Below are positions 1-9,656 of a stretch of 64,000 bases of DNA, in pieces. Within the stretch, counting starts at the first letter, position 1. Every line of letters begins with the position of its first letter. The notes under the pieces are model-generated. The model saw only the letters and a program-made list of their open reading frames with translations. It had not been told where the DNA came from and made no database searches. The translations under genes and the position numbers were made by a program. Source of the DNA: Leptolyngbya iicbica LK (GTDB lineage: Bacteria > Cyanobacteriota > Cyanobacteriia > Phormidesmidales > Phormidesmidaceae); contig NZ_QVFV01000006.1 in assembly GCF_004212215.1 (NCBI RefSeq), positions 120,805-184,804 on the forward strand, given 5' to 3'.

Positions 1-2
1 CA

Positions 3-91
3 GGACAGCCGAGACGGCTGTCCACACTTCGATTCAATGCCCATACTTTAAACTTTTGGGCTCTCGGCACCTGACTGCGGATTGCTATACC
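3..91 (+). repeat. Dispersed 89-bp composite repeat, copy A
   Basis: This copy contains a 9-bp-arm palindrome (GGACAGCCG, AGA, CGGCTGTCC) at 3-23, a 32-bp variable spacer, and a 36-bp block at 56-91. The whole unit recurs in inverted orientation at 63411-63499: the 36-bp block and the palindrome are identical and the spacer length is the same, with 8 mismatches that I count all in the spacer. A third copy of only the palindrome part lies at 13536-13556. It lies beyond the 3' end of prs and is non-coding as far as I can see. Confidence 0.85.
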
Positions 92-106
92 AGTAGCCCA
101 GAACAC

Positions 107-147
107 GAAAGAGGTCGATGATGGAATGTCCATCATCGACCTCTTTC
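107..147 (-). terminator. Strong hairpin downstream of prs
   Basis: A perfect 18-bp stem (107-124 with 130-147) and a 5-nt loop sit 37 bp beyond the prs stop codon on the minus strand. The T-tract is short on both strands (TTTC on the minus side, TTTCTTT on the plus side). It is therefore a probable terminator or 3'-end stabiliser, but not a textbook intrinsic terminator. Confidence 0.55.
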
Positions 148-183
148 TTTGGCACATAGCGTATGAGCGCGGGGTAGTAAGTG

Positions 184-1176
184 TTAACGGAACATACTGC
201 TAACCGAGCTCTCTTCATGAATCCGCCAAATCGCTTCCCCCAAGAGACTGGCAACAGAGAGGGTCGTCAGTTGTTCAAACTTGCGCTCATCGGGCAGGGG
301 AATGGTATTGGTCACAATCACCTCTTCAAAAATGCCGCTGGCTAGCCGCTCAGATGCAGGCGGTGAAAAGACCGCATGGGTTGCGCAGGCGTAGACTTGC
401 TCCGCACCTTCCCGCCGCAGCAGACGACCACCCTCACAGATGGTGCCAGCGGTATCAATCATGTCATCCACAAGCACAGCTGTTTTCCCTTTCACATCGC
501 CGATCAAATTCATCACTTCGGCGACATTGTGGGCTTGACGTCGCTTGTCGATAATGGCCAACGGCGCATCATTGAGCTTTTTTGCAAAGGCTCTAGCACG
601 GGCTACGCCACCCACATCAGGGGAGACAATAACCAGGTCATCGATTTGCTTACTCGCAATGTAATCAATGATGGTAGGGGAGCCATAAACGTGATCGCAA
701 GGAATATCAAAGTAGCCTTGAATCTGAGCGGAGTGCAGATCCATCGCCAGTACCCGACTAGCCCCGGCCTTGGTAATCAAGTTGGCAACTAACTTGGCCG
801 TAATAGACTCTCGTCCAGCGGTTTTGCGATCGGCCCGGGCGTATCCATAATATGGAATGACTGCGGTGATTTGCCGCGCTGACGCCCGCCGGCAGGCATC
901 AACCATAATGAGCAGTTCCATTAAGTGGTCATTTACCGGGTAACAAGTCGGCTGTACCAGATAAACGTCACATCCCCGAATTGACTCTTGAATTTGCACG
1001 TACAGTTCGCCGTCAGCAAAGCGCTTGCGAACCATTGGCCCCAAATCAATTCCTAGATAACGAGCAACCTCTCTGGACAGGTTGACATTGGCCGAACCTG
1101 AAAACAGCTTAAGGCGGCTGTTATCGTTTAGGGATGGCAGCGTCGTCTGAAGCGGCAGCGTGGCAGAACGGATCAC
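184..1176 (-). CDS. prs: Ribose-phosphate pyrophosphokinase (PRPP synthetase)
   Basis: The enzyme makes 5-phosphoribosyl-1-pyrophosphate from ribose-5-phosphate and ATP, feeding purine, pyrimidine, histidine, tryptophan and NAD synthesis in the cytoplasm. The protein of about 330 residues matches class I PRPP synthetases end to end. It shows the RFADGELYVQIQES segment, the DLHSAQIQGYFDIP signature, VSPDVGGVARARAFAKK, and the PRPP-binding loop AVLVDDMIDTAGT. The reading frame is open from a TTG at 1197, but I prefer the GTG at 1176 (protein starting MIRSATLPLQ), which matches the N-terminus I know from cyanobacterial homologues. It stands alone, with a long hairpin beyond its stop. It is complete and unremarkable; the start codon is the only uncertainty. 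Confidence 0.96.
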   Translation of the reverse strand: MIRSATLPLQTTLPSLNDNSRLKLFSGSANVNLSREVARYLGIDLGPMVRKRFADGELYVQIQESIRGCDVYLVQPTCYPVNDHLMELLIMVDACRRASARQITAVIPYYGYARADRKTAGRESITAKLVANLITKAGASRVLAMDLHSAQIQGYFDIPCDHVYGSPTIIDYIASKQIDDLVIVSPDVGGVARARAFAKKLNDAPLAIIDKRRQAHNVAEVMNLIGDVKGKTAVLVDDMIDTAGTICEGGRLLRREGAEQVYACATHAVFSPPASERLASGIFEEVIVTNTIPLPDERKFEQLTTLSVASLLGEAIWRIHEESSVSSMFR

Positions 1177-1471
1177 AGCAAACCCCCAAATTCCCAAATC
1201 ATCATGGTCATGCTAACATCACCAACTCAAATCTCCACTAAGTAATCCCTCGCACTTCTCAGGCATCAAAGCTAACGTCCCCAAAGACTCAATCGTTGCG
1301 TTTGTTAACGGTAAAGCTCACCCGCTTCAAAAATTGCAAATTGTATTGCCAGACATTGGTAGCAGGGTGAAGCATCCCTGGCTTCATCAAGGATTATTGC
1401 AGGATGTTCAGTTTTTTCGCACACTCATCAATGTCCCTGATCAGGACGTATCAAACGACACTAACCTGGCA

Positions 1472-1789
1472 CTAATTAAAGTCAAGCAACCATTCTGAAC
1501 TTCGTTCACCTAAGTTCAAGGGAATACTGACAGCTTTACCAAGGCGGGGCCGATCGCGCGTATCGTTAATCGCCTGACGAATATGATCGGCTTGCCCCCA
1601 TCCCACCAAATAGGTCGCTACCTCATTTAAGTGAGCCAGGTACTCTGCTTCCGTCAGCGGAAATGACACTTGCTCCAAATATCGCCACATCACTTGCAAA
1701 AAAATTTGGTCTTGCAGCCGTCGAAACTGCACATCAAAGGAGTATCCCCATTTAGAGATAATGAGTTCATGCAACTCTGAACCGGTCAT
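1472..1789 (-). CDS. DUF3067 family protein
   Basis: A 105-residue soluble protein starting MTGSELHELI at the ATG at 1789. It is a match by eye to DUF3067, a small family of cyanobacteria and plastid-bearing eukaryotes. Recognisable segments are IISKWGYSFDVQ, QVMWRYLEQVSFPLTE and the C-terminal SIPLNLGERSSEWLLDF. I see no signal peptide, membrane segment or known catalytic motif. A TTG five codons upstream could also start it, but the ATG fits the family. It diverges from petC-petA across a 450-bp gap. The family's restriction to oxygenic phototrophs and this neighbourhood suggest, but do not show, a role in photosynthesis. Confidence 0.8.
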   Translation of the reverse strand: MTGSELHELIISKWGYSFDVQFRRLQDQIFLQVMWRYLEQVSFPLTEAEYLAHLNEVATYLVGWGQADHIRQAINDTRDRPRLGKAVSIPLNLGERSSEWLLDFN

Positions 1790-2239
1790 AGGCGATGCCT
1801 CCAAGGATGGCGTTCACACTTCGCAACACTGATAACATTTTGTAACATTGGTGGACTGGTTGGCTACTGCATCAGTAGCGGTCTTGATTGGTTTCAGGGG
1901 TGGTTGCCAGAAGGTTTATTAGATAAAGGTTCTAGCTTATGGACAGCCGGTCGGCAAGCGATCGCTCACAGCGACGGATCGTCTCTATATTTATGCAGCC
2001 AAACAAAATTGGGAAATCAGACGGGAATGATCCCCGTTTGCAGCAACCTTGGCGTCGGCAAAATGCAATAATGCTTAGCAAGAATCTGACCTTGTTCTCA
2101 TCTTGCTGATTTTCGAAATATTCACGGTTGTAAGCGTCTTCGAATGCTGACGCTTTGCACCCTAAAGCTGTGGATGTGCGGTTATTAGCCTGATTATCAT
2201 TTGGTCTGTTGCCCAACATAAAAATTGTCTGATAGGACT
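1790..2239. other. Intergenic region between DUF3067 gene and petC
   Basis: This 450-bp divergent region must hold the promoters of the DUF3067 gene (minus) and petC (plus). A 95-codon minus-strand reading frame (1932-2219) has no recognisable product and poor composition, so I do not call it. An AGGA ribosome-binding site lies just before the petC ATG. I could not assign a promoter with confidence. Confidence 0.5.
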
Positions 2240-2782
2240 ATGACTCAAGCTTCTGGAATGTCTGACACGCCCAGCCTGGGACGGCGTCAGTTTATGAATC
2301 TCCTCACCCTTGGTGCGGCCTCTGGAGCAGTTGGCGGTATGTTGTATCCCGTCATTAGTTACTTTGTGCCTCCGTCGAGTGGAGCCGCTGGTGGTGGGAC
2401 TTTAGCAAAAGATTCCCTGGGCAAAGATGTAGTGGCGAGCGAGTTTTTGGCTAGTCACGGCCCGGAAGCGCGCGTCTTGACTCAGGGCCTCAAGGGTGAC
2501 CCCACTTATCTGGTGGTGACTGAAGATGGCAATCTGGAAAAGTACGGCATTAATTCTGTCTGTACTCACCTGGGCTGCGTTGTGCCCTGGAATGCCAGCG
2601 AAAACAAGTTTATGTGCCCTTGTCATGGATCTCAGTATGACGCTACCGGTAAGGTGGTGCGGGGACCCGCTCCGTTGTCTCTGGCGCTTGCCCATGCTGA
2701 CATTACAGAAGACGATAAGGTGTCGCTGACTGACTGGACTGAGACTGACTTCCGGACGGGCGAATCGCCTTGGTGGGCTTAA
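2240..2782 (+). CDS. petC: Cytochrome b6f complex Rieske iron-sulfur subunit
   Basis: This subunit carries the 2Fe-2S cluster that oxidises plastoquinol and passes electrons to cytochrome f in the thylakoid b6f complex. The 180-residue length is the usual one. An N-terminal segment with a twin-arginine-like [12 protein letters not shown] and a following hydrophobic stretch (about residues 20-45) forms the uncleaved membrane anchor. The cluster motifs CTHLGC and CPCHGSQYD are intact, as is the Pro-rich PAPLSLA loop. I start it at the ATG at 2240, preceded by AGGA. An in-frame TTG at 2225 would add five residues and is less likely. It is first in the petC-petA operon, 64 bp before petA. Confidence 0.97.
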   Translation: MTQASGMSDTPSLGRRQFMNLLTLGAASGAVGGMLYPVISYFVPPSSGAAGGGTLAKDSLGKDVVASEFLASHGPEARVLTQGLKGDPTYLVVTEDGNLEKYGINSVCTHLGCVVPWNASENKFMCPCHGSQYDATGKVVRGPAPLSLALAHADITEDDKVSLTDWTETDFRTGESPWWA

Positions 2783-2846
2783 CTAGCTGCGTCAGATCGA
2801 CTTTGTTTGCTGTGTTGTTTTCAAGTTTTGGATAACGAATTTCCCG

Positions 2847-3845
2847 ATGAAGACCCCAATTCTGAAGAGTTGTCTTCGCGATCGCTCCTGGCTCGGAGCC
2901 GAAACCGTTAAGCGCTTATCGGTAGCGATCGCAGCAGCTTTTATTTTGCTCTCTGGTGTGGTTGTGATGCCAGAGTCTGCCCAGGCGTATCCGTTTTGGG
3001 CTCAGGAAAATTATGAAGCGCCCCGTGAAGCGACCGGGCGTATCGTATGCGCTAACTGCCACCTAGCTGAGAAACCGACCTATGTCGAAGTCCCTCAGGC
3101 GGTCAAGCCTGACTCAGTTTTCAAGGCTGTGGTTAAGGTGCCCTACGACTTAGATACCCAGCAGGTGCTGGGTGACGGCAGCAAAGGTGGCTTGAATGTG
3201 GGTGCCGTCCTCATGTTGCCGGAAGGCTTTAAGCTTGCTCCCCCAGATCGGATTCCGGAGGAAATGAAGGAGGAAGTTGGTAGCACTTACTTCTTGCCTT
3301 ATTCCGAAGAACAAGACAATATTCTGCTGGTTGGCCCGGTACCGGGTGAACAGTATCAGGAAATTGTTTTCCCCATCTTGTCGCCGGATCCAGCTCAGGA
3401 TCGGAACATCAAATTTGGTAAATACGCCGTACATGTTGGTGGCAACCGGGGTCGCGGCCAAGTCTACCCGACTGGCCAAAACAGCAACAACGGTGCAGTC
3501 AAATCCACCGCAGCGGGAACGATTTCAGCCATCTCTGCGTTGGACGCTGGTGGCTATGACGTTACGGTTACGGCTGACAGTGGTGCTACCACGACTATCT
3601 CAGTGCCTGCTGGCCCTGAACTAATCGTCTCGGAAGGTGATGCCATCACTGCCGGCGGTCTGCTGACTAATGACCCCAATGTGGGCGGTTTTGGTCAGGC
3701 TGACACCGAGATTGTGCTTCAGAGTCCTGGTCGCATTAAGGGCTTAATGGCGTTCATCGCGGCTGTCATGCTGACACAAATCATGTTGGTGCTGAAGAAG
3801 AAGCAGGTCGAGCGGGTGCAGGCCGCAGAAGGCCTCAGCCTTTAG
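2847..3845 (+). CDS. petA: Cytochrome f (apocytochrome f)
   Basis: The c-type haem subunit of the cytochrome b6f complex passes electrons from the Rieske protein to plastocyanin or cytochrome c6 in the thylakoid lumen. The 332-residue precursor has a cleavable signal peptide ending in the AQA before YPFWAQENY, so the mature N-terminal tyrosine would be the axial haem ligand. The CANCH haem motif follows about 20 residues into the mature protein. A single C-terminal membrane helix (about residues 297-315) is followed by the basic stromal tail [13 protein letters not shown]. It is co-transcribed with petC and ends at an intrinsic terminator. It appears complete. Confidence 0.98.
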   Translation: MKTPILKSCLRDRSWLGAETVKRLSVAIAAAFILLSGVVVMPESAQAYPFWAQENYEAPREATGRIVCANCHLAEKPTYVEVPQAVKPDSVFKAVVKVPYDLDTQQVLGDGSKGGLNVGAVLMLPEGFKLAPPDRIPEEMKEEVGSTYFLPYSEEQDNILLVGPVPGEQYQEIVFPILSPDPAQDRNIKFGKYAVHVGGNRGRGQVYPTGQNSNNGAVKSTAAGTISAISALDAGGYDVTVTADSGATTTISVPAGPELIVSEGDAITAGGLLTNDPNVGGFGQADTEIVLQSPGRIKGLMAFIAAVMLTQIMLVLKKKQVERVQAAEGLSL

Positions 3846-3876
3846 AAGATCGCTTCGTAGCATAGGATTCTAGCAA

Positions 3877-3905
3877 GAGGGCACCGCTGGGTGCCCTCTT
3901 TTTTG
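3877..3905 (+). terminator. Intrinsic terminator of petC-petA
   Basis: GAGGGCACC pairs with GGTGCCCTC around a 4-nt loop and is followed directly by a run of six T residues. It begins 32 bp after the petA stop codon and defines the end of the operon. Confidence 0.92.
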
Positions 3906-3975
3906 TTGCGATGAGCCAGCCTGATTGGTTAATCGGTCGGCCCTGCTGTGGACATCAAAGAAGCGATCGCAGCCG

Positions 3976-6738
3976 TTAAGCTTCGCGCTCGACGACAATG
4001 ACGTTTTCGGTGACTTTTTCGAAGGTGTCGTCGTGGCTGATGACAAAAAGCTGATTGAAGCTGCGAATGCGGGCGATCGCTTCGGCTAAACTCTCGCGTC
4101 GAGGCCGATCCATATTCGTGGTCGGTTCGTCGAAAAAGGCAATGTCAATGTCGGCCAGCACTTTTAACAGAGCGAGCCGCACCGCCAGCGCCGCACACAT
4201 CTGTTCCCCCCCCGACAAATTCACAAACCGACGCTTGTTGGGGCCTTCCTGCACCAGGATTTCGTAATCGCGGGTCCAGGTGAGGGCAACGTTGGGGCGG
4301 TTGATCAGCTCGCGGAAGAGGCGATCACCCTCACGCGAAATCTGCTGGACATAACGCTCGGTGATCCGCGGCCCGGCTTCCTTGTAGGCTTTGCGAGCAA
4401 AGTTGATGAAGCGCTTGATGCGATCGCGCTGCTGTCGTTCTGCGGTTGCGGCATCTCGTTTGTCGGCTACTGCTTTCAGCGCATCGATTTGCCGCTGATA
4501 GTCTTGCAGCCGCTGCTGCTGACTGGGCAGACTCCCGGCCAAGCGATCGCGTTCCGAGCGCACGGATTGATAGCTGGCATCGACCTGCTGTGCCCGTTGG
4601 GGATCAAAGTCAGCGAGAGCTTGATCAAGCTGCGTTTGTACTTGTTCACGAGCCTGCTGTTTTGCCACCAGAGCCGTTTGAGCGGTGGCGAGGTCTTGAG
4701 TCAACCGAGACTCGTCTTGAGCGGCCTTTTCATTTTGCAAATATTGAAGATAACCTGCTTGATGGGCCTGCTTGGCTTGATTGTGGGTGGCGATCGCTGC
4801 ATCCAGGTCGTCAAATTCCGCCAATTCAGCCGTCAACTCGTCAATTTGTTTTTGGATCCCGGTTTGCGCTGTCTGCATCTCGTCATAGCGCTTTTGGACG
4901 GTGGGCTGCTGCTGAAGCGATCGCGACAACACTGCCGTGCGACCTTTGGGATCTTCGAGCTGCGCTAGGGCGGTCTGGAGGGTGGCGAGTTGGGTCGCGA
5001 GATCATCCCCTGCTGCGAGCTGCGACTGGAGGGTTTGGGTATGCTCGGCGAGGGTTTGTTGCTGGGTCTGCAGGCGAGTCAGCTGCTGTTGCTTGGCAGG
5101 CCGGGTAGCCAGGGTGGCCTGCTGTTGGCTCAGTTGGGTCAGGCGGCTTTTAGCGGCTTGGAGCTGCGATCGCAACTGGTCAGCGTCGGTCTGAGTCGAC
5201 AGGTCGGCCAAAATCTTTTCGACATCCGCCACGATCGCCCGATTGATGGTCACACCTGACTCCAGGGCTGATTTGAGTGACGTGATCGAATCAACAGAGA
5301 GCACAGGGATACTTTGCTGCAAGTCGGCAAGCGTATCCAGAGCGGTATTCGCCTCACTTTGATGGCGATCGCAACTAGCCTGTCCCCGTTCTACCAACTG
5401 GCGTAGTTCGGTTTCAAACTGGCGGGCGGCTTCGATACGGCTGAGTTGCTGTTGCAGGCGATCGCGCTGCTGTTCCACCTCGTGCAAGGTCGCGACGGCC
5501 GCTTCCAAGGCTTGCAGGCGCGTGAGTTCTTGCTGGAGTTGCTCAACTTGCTGGGCTTGCTGCTGGGTCTGTTTCTCACTCGCCTGCAGTTCTCCCCGCA
5601 CTTGCGCCAGCGCTGTTTGTTGCTGCTGCAGGGTCTGGAGTTGCGCTTCCAATCGCGTTTGCTCTTGAACAGCGGGGGCTAACTGCTGAATTTCTTGGGC
5701 GGCGGTGGCAAACCCTTCCAGCTGGACTTTGAGACGGGTGAGGTCAGCGGCGCGGGTGTCCAGAGTTTTTTGGAGCTGCTGCTGCTTTTTCTGCCGGGCT
5801 TGGCGATCAGTTTGACGTTGGGTCAGGGCTTGCAATTCCTGTTCTGCCGTCTGATAGGCCTGATAGGCGGGACGGGTCTCGGCGCAGATTTTAGCGGCGG
5901 CTTGGGCCTGGTTGAGGGATTGGGTGAGGAGGGCGATCGCTTGCTGCTGGCCATCAAGTTGAGCCTGGACCTGTTGGCGTTCGGTTTGCAGCTTTTGCAC
6001 GGCGTCGGTCTGGGCTTTAAGGGCATCGCGCTCCTGTTGCAGGGTGGCGAGTTGCGTTTCCAAAGTTTTGATCTGCGCCTCGCTGGTGCTGATTTCGGTA
6101 ATCACCTGCTGATGGCGAGCCTGCAACTCCTCTAAACCGGCCAGTTGCTCCTCATATCCCGCAATTTCCGCATCCACCGCAGCGACTTTCGCTTCGGCAA
6201 AGCGGCGCAGGCTGTTCAGGTCTTTGTAGACGGTCTTGTACTCCTCGACCTTGAGCACCTTGTCAAAGACGGCTTTGCGATTTTCGGCGGACTGCAAAAA
6301 GTCAGCGGTAAAGGTGCCCTGGGGCACCCCAATCGTGCGGGCAAACAGTTCGCCCAGGTCGGTGCCGGGGGAGACTCCGAGATGATCCCGCAGCCACGGC
6401 AGCACTTCGTCTTTGATGCGGGTGTAAGGCAAGCGCTCGTTCAGCTGCGGGTCAAAAATCGTATAGCCCTTATTGGTATGGCGCTGCACGGTGTAGGTAC
6501 GCCCATCTTGGTTGGAGATGAACTCCACCGTGACTTCCGCACTGCCGCTGCCGTTGCGAATCAGGTCGTCTTTGGCATAGTCGCCGATGTAGTTAAATAG
6601 TGCCCAGGCGATCGCTTCCAAAATGCTCGTTTTGCCCGCGCCGTTTTCACCACAAATGGCATTGGTGCCAGGGGCAAAGGTGAAATGTTTGTCCTGATGG
6701 GTTTTGAAGTTTTTGAGCGTGACGGAAAGAATCTGCAT
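3976..6738 (-). CDS. SbcC/Rad50-like SMC-family ATPase without CxxC hook
   Basis: This 920-residue protein has SMC/Rad50 architecture. An N-terminal ATPase half contains Walker A GENGAGKTS (about residues 32-40). A very long Gln-rich coiled coil runs from about 180 to 760. The C-terminal half has the ABC signature LSGGEQ and Walker B IAFFDEPTTNMD. Relatives act with an SbcD/Mre11 nuclease in processing DNA ends and hairpins. The start is the ATG at 6738 (MQILSVTLKNF). A GTG two codons upstream is in frame. At the coiled-coil apex, where Rad50/SbcC proteins carry CxxC, I see only CDRH (about residue 453) and no CxxC anywhere. No sbcD gene is adjacent. It may be an SbcC variant or a separate Rad50-like family. 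Confidence 0.85.
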   Translation of the reverse strand: MQILSVTLKNFKTHQDKHFTFAPGTNAICGENGAGKTSILEAIAWALFNYIGDYAKDDLIRNGSGSAEVTVEFISNQDGRTYTVQRHTNKGYTIFDPQLNERLPYTRIKDEVLPWLRDHLGVSPGTDLGELFARTIGVPQGTFTADFLQSAENRKAVFDKVLKVEEYKTVYKDLNSLRRFAEAKVAAVDAEIAGYEEQLAGLEELQARHQQVITEISTSEAQIKTLETQLATLQQERDALKAQTDAVQKLQTERQQVQAQLDGQQQAIALLTQSLNQAQAAAKICAETRPAYQAYQTAEQELQALTQRQTDRQARQKKQQQLQKTLDTRAADLTRLKVQLEGFATAAQEIQQLAPAVQEQTRLEAQLQTLQQQQTALAQVRGELQASEKQTQQQAQQVEQLQQELTRLQALEAAVATLHEVEQQRDRLQQQLSRIEAARQFETELRQLVERGQASCDRHQSEANTALDTLADLQQSIPVLSVDSITSLKSALESGVTINRAIVADVEKILADLSTQTDADQLRSQLQAAKSRLTQLSQQQATLATRPAKQQQLTRLQTQQQTLAEHTQTLQSQLAAGDDLATQLATLQTALAQLEDPKGRTAVLSRSLQQQPTVQKRYDEMQTAQTGIQKQIDELTAELAEFDDLDAAIATHNQAKQAHQAGYLQYLQNEKAAQDESRLTQDLATAQTALVAKQQAREQVQTQLDQALADFDPQRAQQVDASYQSVRSERDRLAGSLPSQQQRLQDYQRQIDALKAVADKRDAATAERQQRDRIKRFINFARKAYKEAGPRITERYVQQISREGDRLFRELINRPNVALTWTRDYEILVQEGPNKRRFVNLSGGEQMCAALAVRLALLKVLADIDIAFFDEPTTNMDRPRRESLAEAIARIRSFNQLFVISHDDTFEKVTENVIVVEREA

Positions 6739-6970
6739 ACCCACTCGCTGAACGGCTCACGGCGCTGGGTCAAAGACGCCAGCATCTGATGGCTATGGTA
6801 GCGGCTGGTTGCCGGAAAGTCGGGGGGCGATCGCGGGCGGGTTCATATCAGTCCCATCCAGTGAGCGACATTTGGTTAAGAAATCCGTGAGGGATGTTAC
6901 CCAGGTCGCCCAACGGCAATTTCCTTGCTACTCTCACAGCATTTGTTGTGTGCCGAACCGGAAAACAGTC

Positions 6971-9454
6971 ATGAACAGTGTGGCGACATCGCTGATGGGT
7001 CAATCGTTGGCCGTCGTGCAGACGACTTTGGGCGATCCTCTTAAACAGCAGCAAAGTGCTGACGGGCAAACGACTTTTTATCTGCACGGGACGCAATTCT
7101 TAACCGGCATTTTTCCCGTCAGGCTAGCGGGGTTGGTGAGTGTCTTTCGGCAGGACCGCTGTATGGCGTTGCGCATCATTTTTGATCGGCAAGATCCCCA
7201 GTTTGCGGGCTTGGTGTATACCCAGGACCTGGCCCAGCAGCTCTTTACCCGCATCGTTGGCAGCGGCAGCTCCCAATGGCGGCCGTTGGAAACCACCCGC
7301 ACCAGTGACCAGCAATTGCACCATGTGGTTTGTCTGGGCAGCAATCTCGCGACCGCCTGGGATGCTGCCCCCACTGACAACAGGCTGGCGAATGACATTA
7401 TTGTGTATCTCGAACGGCGCTGTAACGGCGGCGCGGCGGAACCCATGGCGATCGCGAGTCCCCCTCTGGAGCCGCAGACAACAACCACAGCCAGTCGGTC
7501 TTTTAGCGATATGGCGGGCAACCCTTACGAGGTCGCAATTCTCAAGGCGGCGAATACCTATCACCTGATTGCGGGGTATGCAGACGGCACCTTTCGGCCA
7601 ACCCAAAGCATTACGCGAGAACAGGCGGTGACACTGCTAATCCGAGCGATGCAGCAAATGGTGACGAATCCGCAGGCGATCGCCCTGCCCGACACCGTCA
7701 CCACAGCTCCCTTTGTCGATGTGCCTACCACCCATCGCAGCGTGCGGCAGTTTCAGTACGCCAAACAACAGGGAATTTTGACCGGGGACACCCAAAATCG
7801 CGCCTACCCCGATGCAGCTCTGAGTCGGGTGGGCCTGATGGCGATGATTCGCAAAGCGTTGCAGGTGGTGGTGCTCAAAAATACTGGCGCGGCGACGCCG
7901 TTAAGCGAAGTGGTGGTCGCGATCGCCCCTGCCATTGCTTACACCGATATTCAAGGCCATTGGGGAGCCGCGGTCATTCGTGAATTGACCACCTACGGCA
8001 TTGCGACCCCGCTGAATGAACAGGGCACTCAGTTTGCCCCCAACGCCAATGTCCAGAGAGATTTTGCGGCGGCGGCCCTGGTGAGAATGATCGAAACCGC
8101 GATCGCCGAGCCCACGCCCTCCGCGCCCGACGACGTCACAACGCCCTCCGACCATCCCCTGCATGATCCCAATCCTCAGCCGGAAATTGAATTTCCCGAT
8201 ATCGAGGGCAATCGCTATGAGCTCCAGATTGAGATTGCCGCTAATCAATACCAGTTGGTCAAGGGCTTTGTCGATGGCACCTTTCGGCCTCAGAGTGTGA
8301 TTACGCGCGAGCAGGCCGTCGTCATCTTGCTAGATGCGCTGCGGGAGCGCATTGTGAATGAGACAGTCTTGGTTGTGCCCGCAACGGTGGAGCAGCCCCC
8401 CTTTCTCGACGTGCCAACCAATCGCTGGAGTGCGCCGAAGCTGCAACTCGCTAAACAAATTGGCATGGTGGCGGGCAATGCGTTGGGCTACTTCATGCCG
8501 GAAGACCCGGTGAGTCGGGCTCAGCTGATGGTCATGGCGCATCAAGCGTTGGCCTATGGCGTTTGGCAAGACTTTGGTCGCCGTCCCAGCCTGGACCAGA
8601 TTTTCAACACTGACATGGTCAACACTTATAACTTTGTGGATATTCCCAGTAATCACTGGGCGGCGGAGGTGATGGAGGTGACCAGCGTCCTAGGCTTGGC
8701 CGAACCGCCCGATGTGAATCAACCCACCCGCTTTGCGCCTGACGCCCCGGCCCAACGCGACTACACCGTGGCGACGGCAGTGCGCATGGTGCAGCTGATG
8801 TATACCGACATGCCCAACCCCATCGAGGCTAATGGCTTCCGCGATATTGAGGGCGATCGCTTCGAGACCGAGATCGGCCAGGCAGCGCATCCGTATCAGC
8901 TGCTGACCGTGCCCGCAGATGGCTACTTTCAGCCACAAAATCCAGTGCAGCGGGCCACCGTGGCCACGATGCTCGTTAATGCGATCGCCCCCCTGATATC
9001 GGCACCGGGGGTCGTGAACCCACCGGATCGCTTAACCACGGCGCCCTTTACTGACGTACCCGCAGACCATCCCGCCGCATCGGCCATTCAGTGGGTGACC
9101 CAGGTCGGCATCATGGACAGTGACCCAGCGCCCCAAACCTTTCAACCTGAGGGCGAACTGACCCGCGCGAATCTGATGACGATCATCGACCGGGCCGCTC
9201 AGTTTGTGGCCACCACGAACTATGGCCCCGGCGTGACCTTAACCTCAGTGATTGACACCAGCCCACTCACACCGCAAACCTTCACCGACATTGGGGGACA
9301 TGAAGCGGCAGCGGCGATCGCTCGCATGGCACAGCTCGGCATCGCCCAGCCCCAAACCGCAAACGGGACCGAATTTGCCCCGGCGGCCACTTGCCTGCGA
9401 AATTATGCCGTGGCGGCAATGGTCGGCTTGAGAGAGTTGCCGTTCTTGCCATAG
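6971..9454 (+). CDS. S-layer-homology protein with nine SLH motifs
   Basis: An 827-residue protein built of three triplets of SLH motifs after an N-terminal domain of about 165 residues. Each triplet begins with a motif like YADGTFRPTQSITREQA or FVDGTFRPQSVITREQA, continues with F(V/L)DVPT..., and ends with a divergent third motif (F.PNAN.QRDFA type). The triplets span roughly residues 175-380, 405-610 and 625-825. SLH domains usually bind cell-wall polymers, and in cyanobacteria they anchor outer-membrane porins to peptidoglycan. I see no signal peptide at the ATG at 6971. The frame is open back to 6809, but that extension is not hydrophobic either. The last triplet is the most degenerate (VPADGYFQPQNPVQRA). 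The N-terminal domain is unknown to me. Confidence 0.82.
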   Translation: MNSVATSLMGQSLAVVQTTLGDPLKQQQSADGQTTFYLHGTQFLTGIFPVRLAGLVSVFRQDRCMALRIIFDRQDPQFAGLVYTQDLAQQLFTRIVGSGSSQWRPLETTRTSDQQLHHVVCLGSNLATAWDAAPTDNRLANDIIVYLERRCNGGAAEPMAIASPPLEPQTTTTASRSFSDMAGNPYEVAILKAANTYHLIAGYADGTFRPTQSITREQAVTLLIRAMQQMVTNPQAIALPDTVTTAPFVDVPTTHRSVRQFQYAKQQGILTGDTQNRAYPDAALSRVGLMAMIRKALQVVVLKNTGAATPLSEVVVAIAPAIAYTDIQGHWGAAVIRELTTYGIATPLNEQGTQFAPNANVQRDFAAAALVRMIETAIAEPTPSAPDDVTTPSDHPLHDPNPQPEIEFPDIEGNRYELQIEIAANQYQLVKGFVDGTFRPQSVITREQAVVILLDALRERIVNETVLVVPATVEQPPFLDVPTNRWSAPKLQLAKQIGMVAGNALGYFMPEDPVSRAQLMVMAHQALAYGVWQDFGRRPSLDQIFNTDMVNTYNFVDIPSNHWAAEVMEVTSVLGLAEPPDVNQPTRFAPDAPAQRDYTVATAVRMVQLMYTDMPNPIEANGFRDIEGDRFETEIGQAAHPYQLLTVPADGYFQPQNPVQRATVATMLVNAIAPLISAPGVVNPPDRLTTAPFTDVPADHPAASAIQWVTQVGIMDSDPAPQTFQPEGELTRANLMTIIDRAAQFVATTNYGPGVTLTSVIDTSPLTPQTFTDIGGHEAAAAIARMAQLGIAQPQTANGTEFAPAATCLRNYAVAAMVGLRELPFLP

Positions 9455-9656
9455 CGCTGGGCAGTGGTCTTGGCAGCAATGGGGGTGAGGCGGACAGTTA
9501 GCATATCCACGGATGGAAAGCGATCGCGATCGCTCAGTCCGACCCCAACGCCTCCGATAACATGTAGATTGAACGTTGGTCTGCCCGGTCCCGACTTTGA
9601 TGGCACGGTAAAGGGCGGCTGAGTTATCTACATCGCGATCGCCCCGTAGCCTCACC

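Noticed and set aside
1932-2219. 95-codon minus-strand frame upstream of petC
   Set aside because: No recognisable family, no good start, and it fills the region needed for divergent promoters.
4446-6600. Several long plus-strand frames across the SbcC-like gene
   Set aside because: They arise from the Gln/Leu-rich coiled-coil codons read in reverse; the translations are low-complexity and no start is supported.
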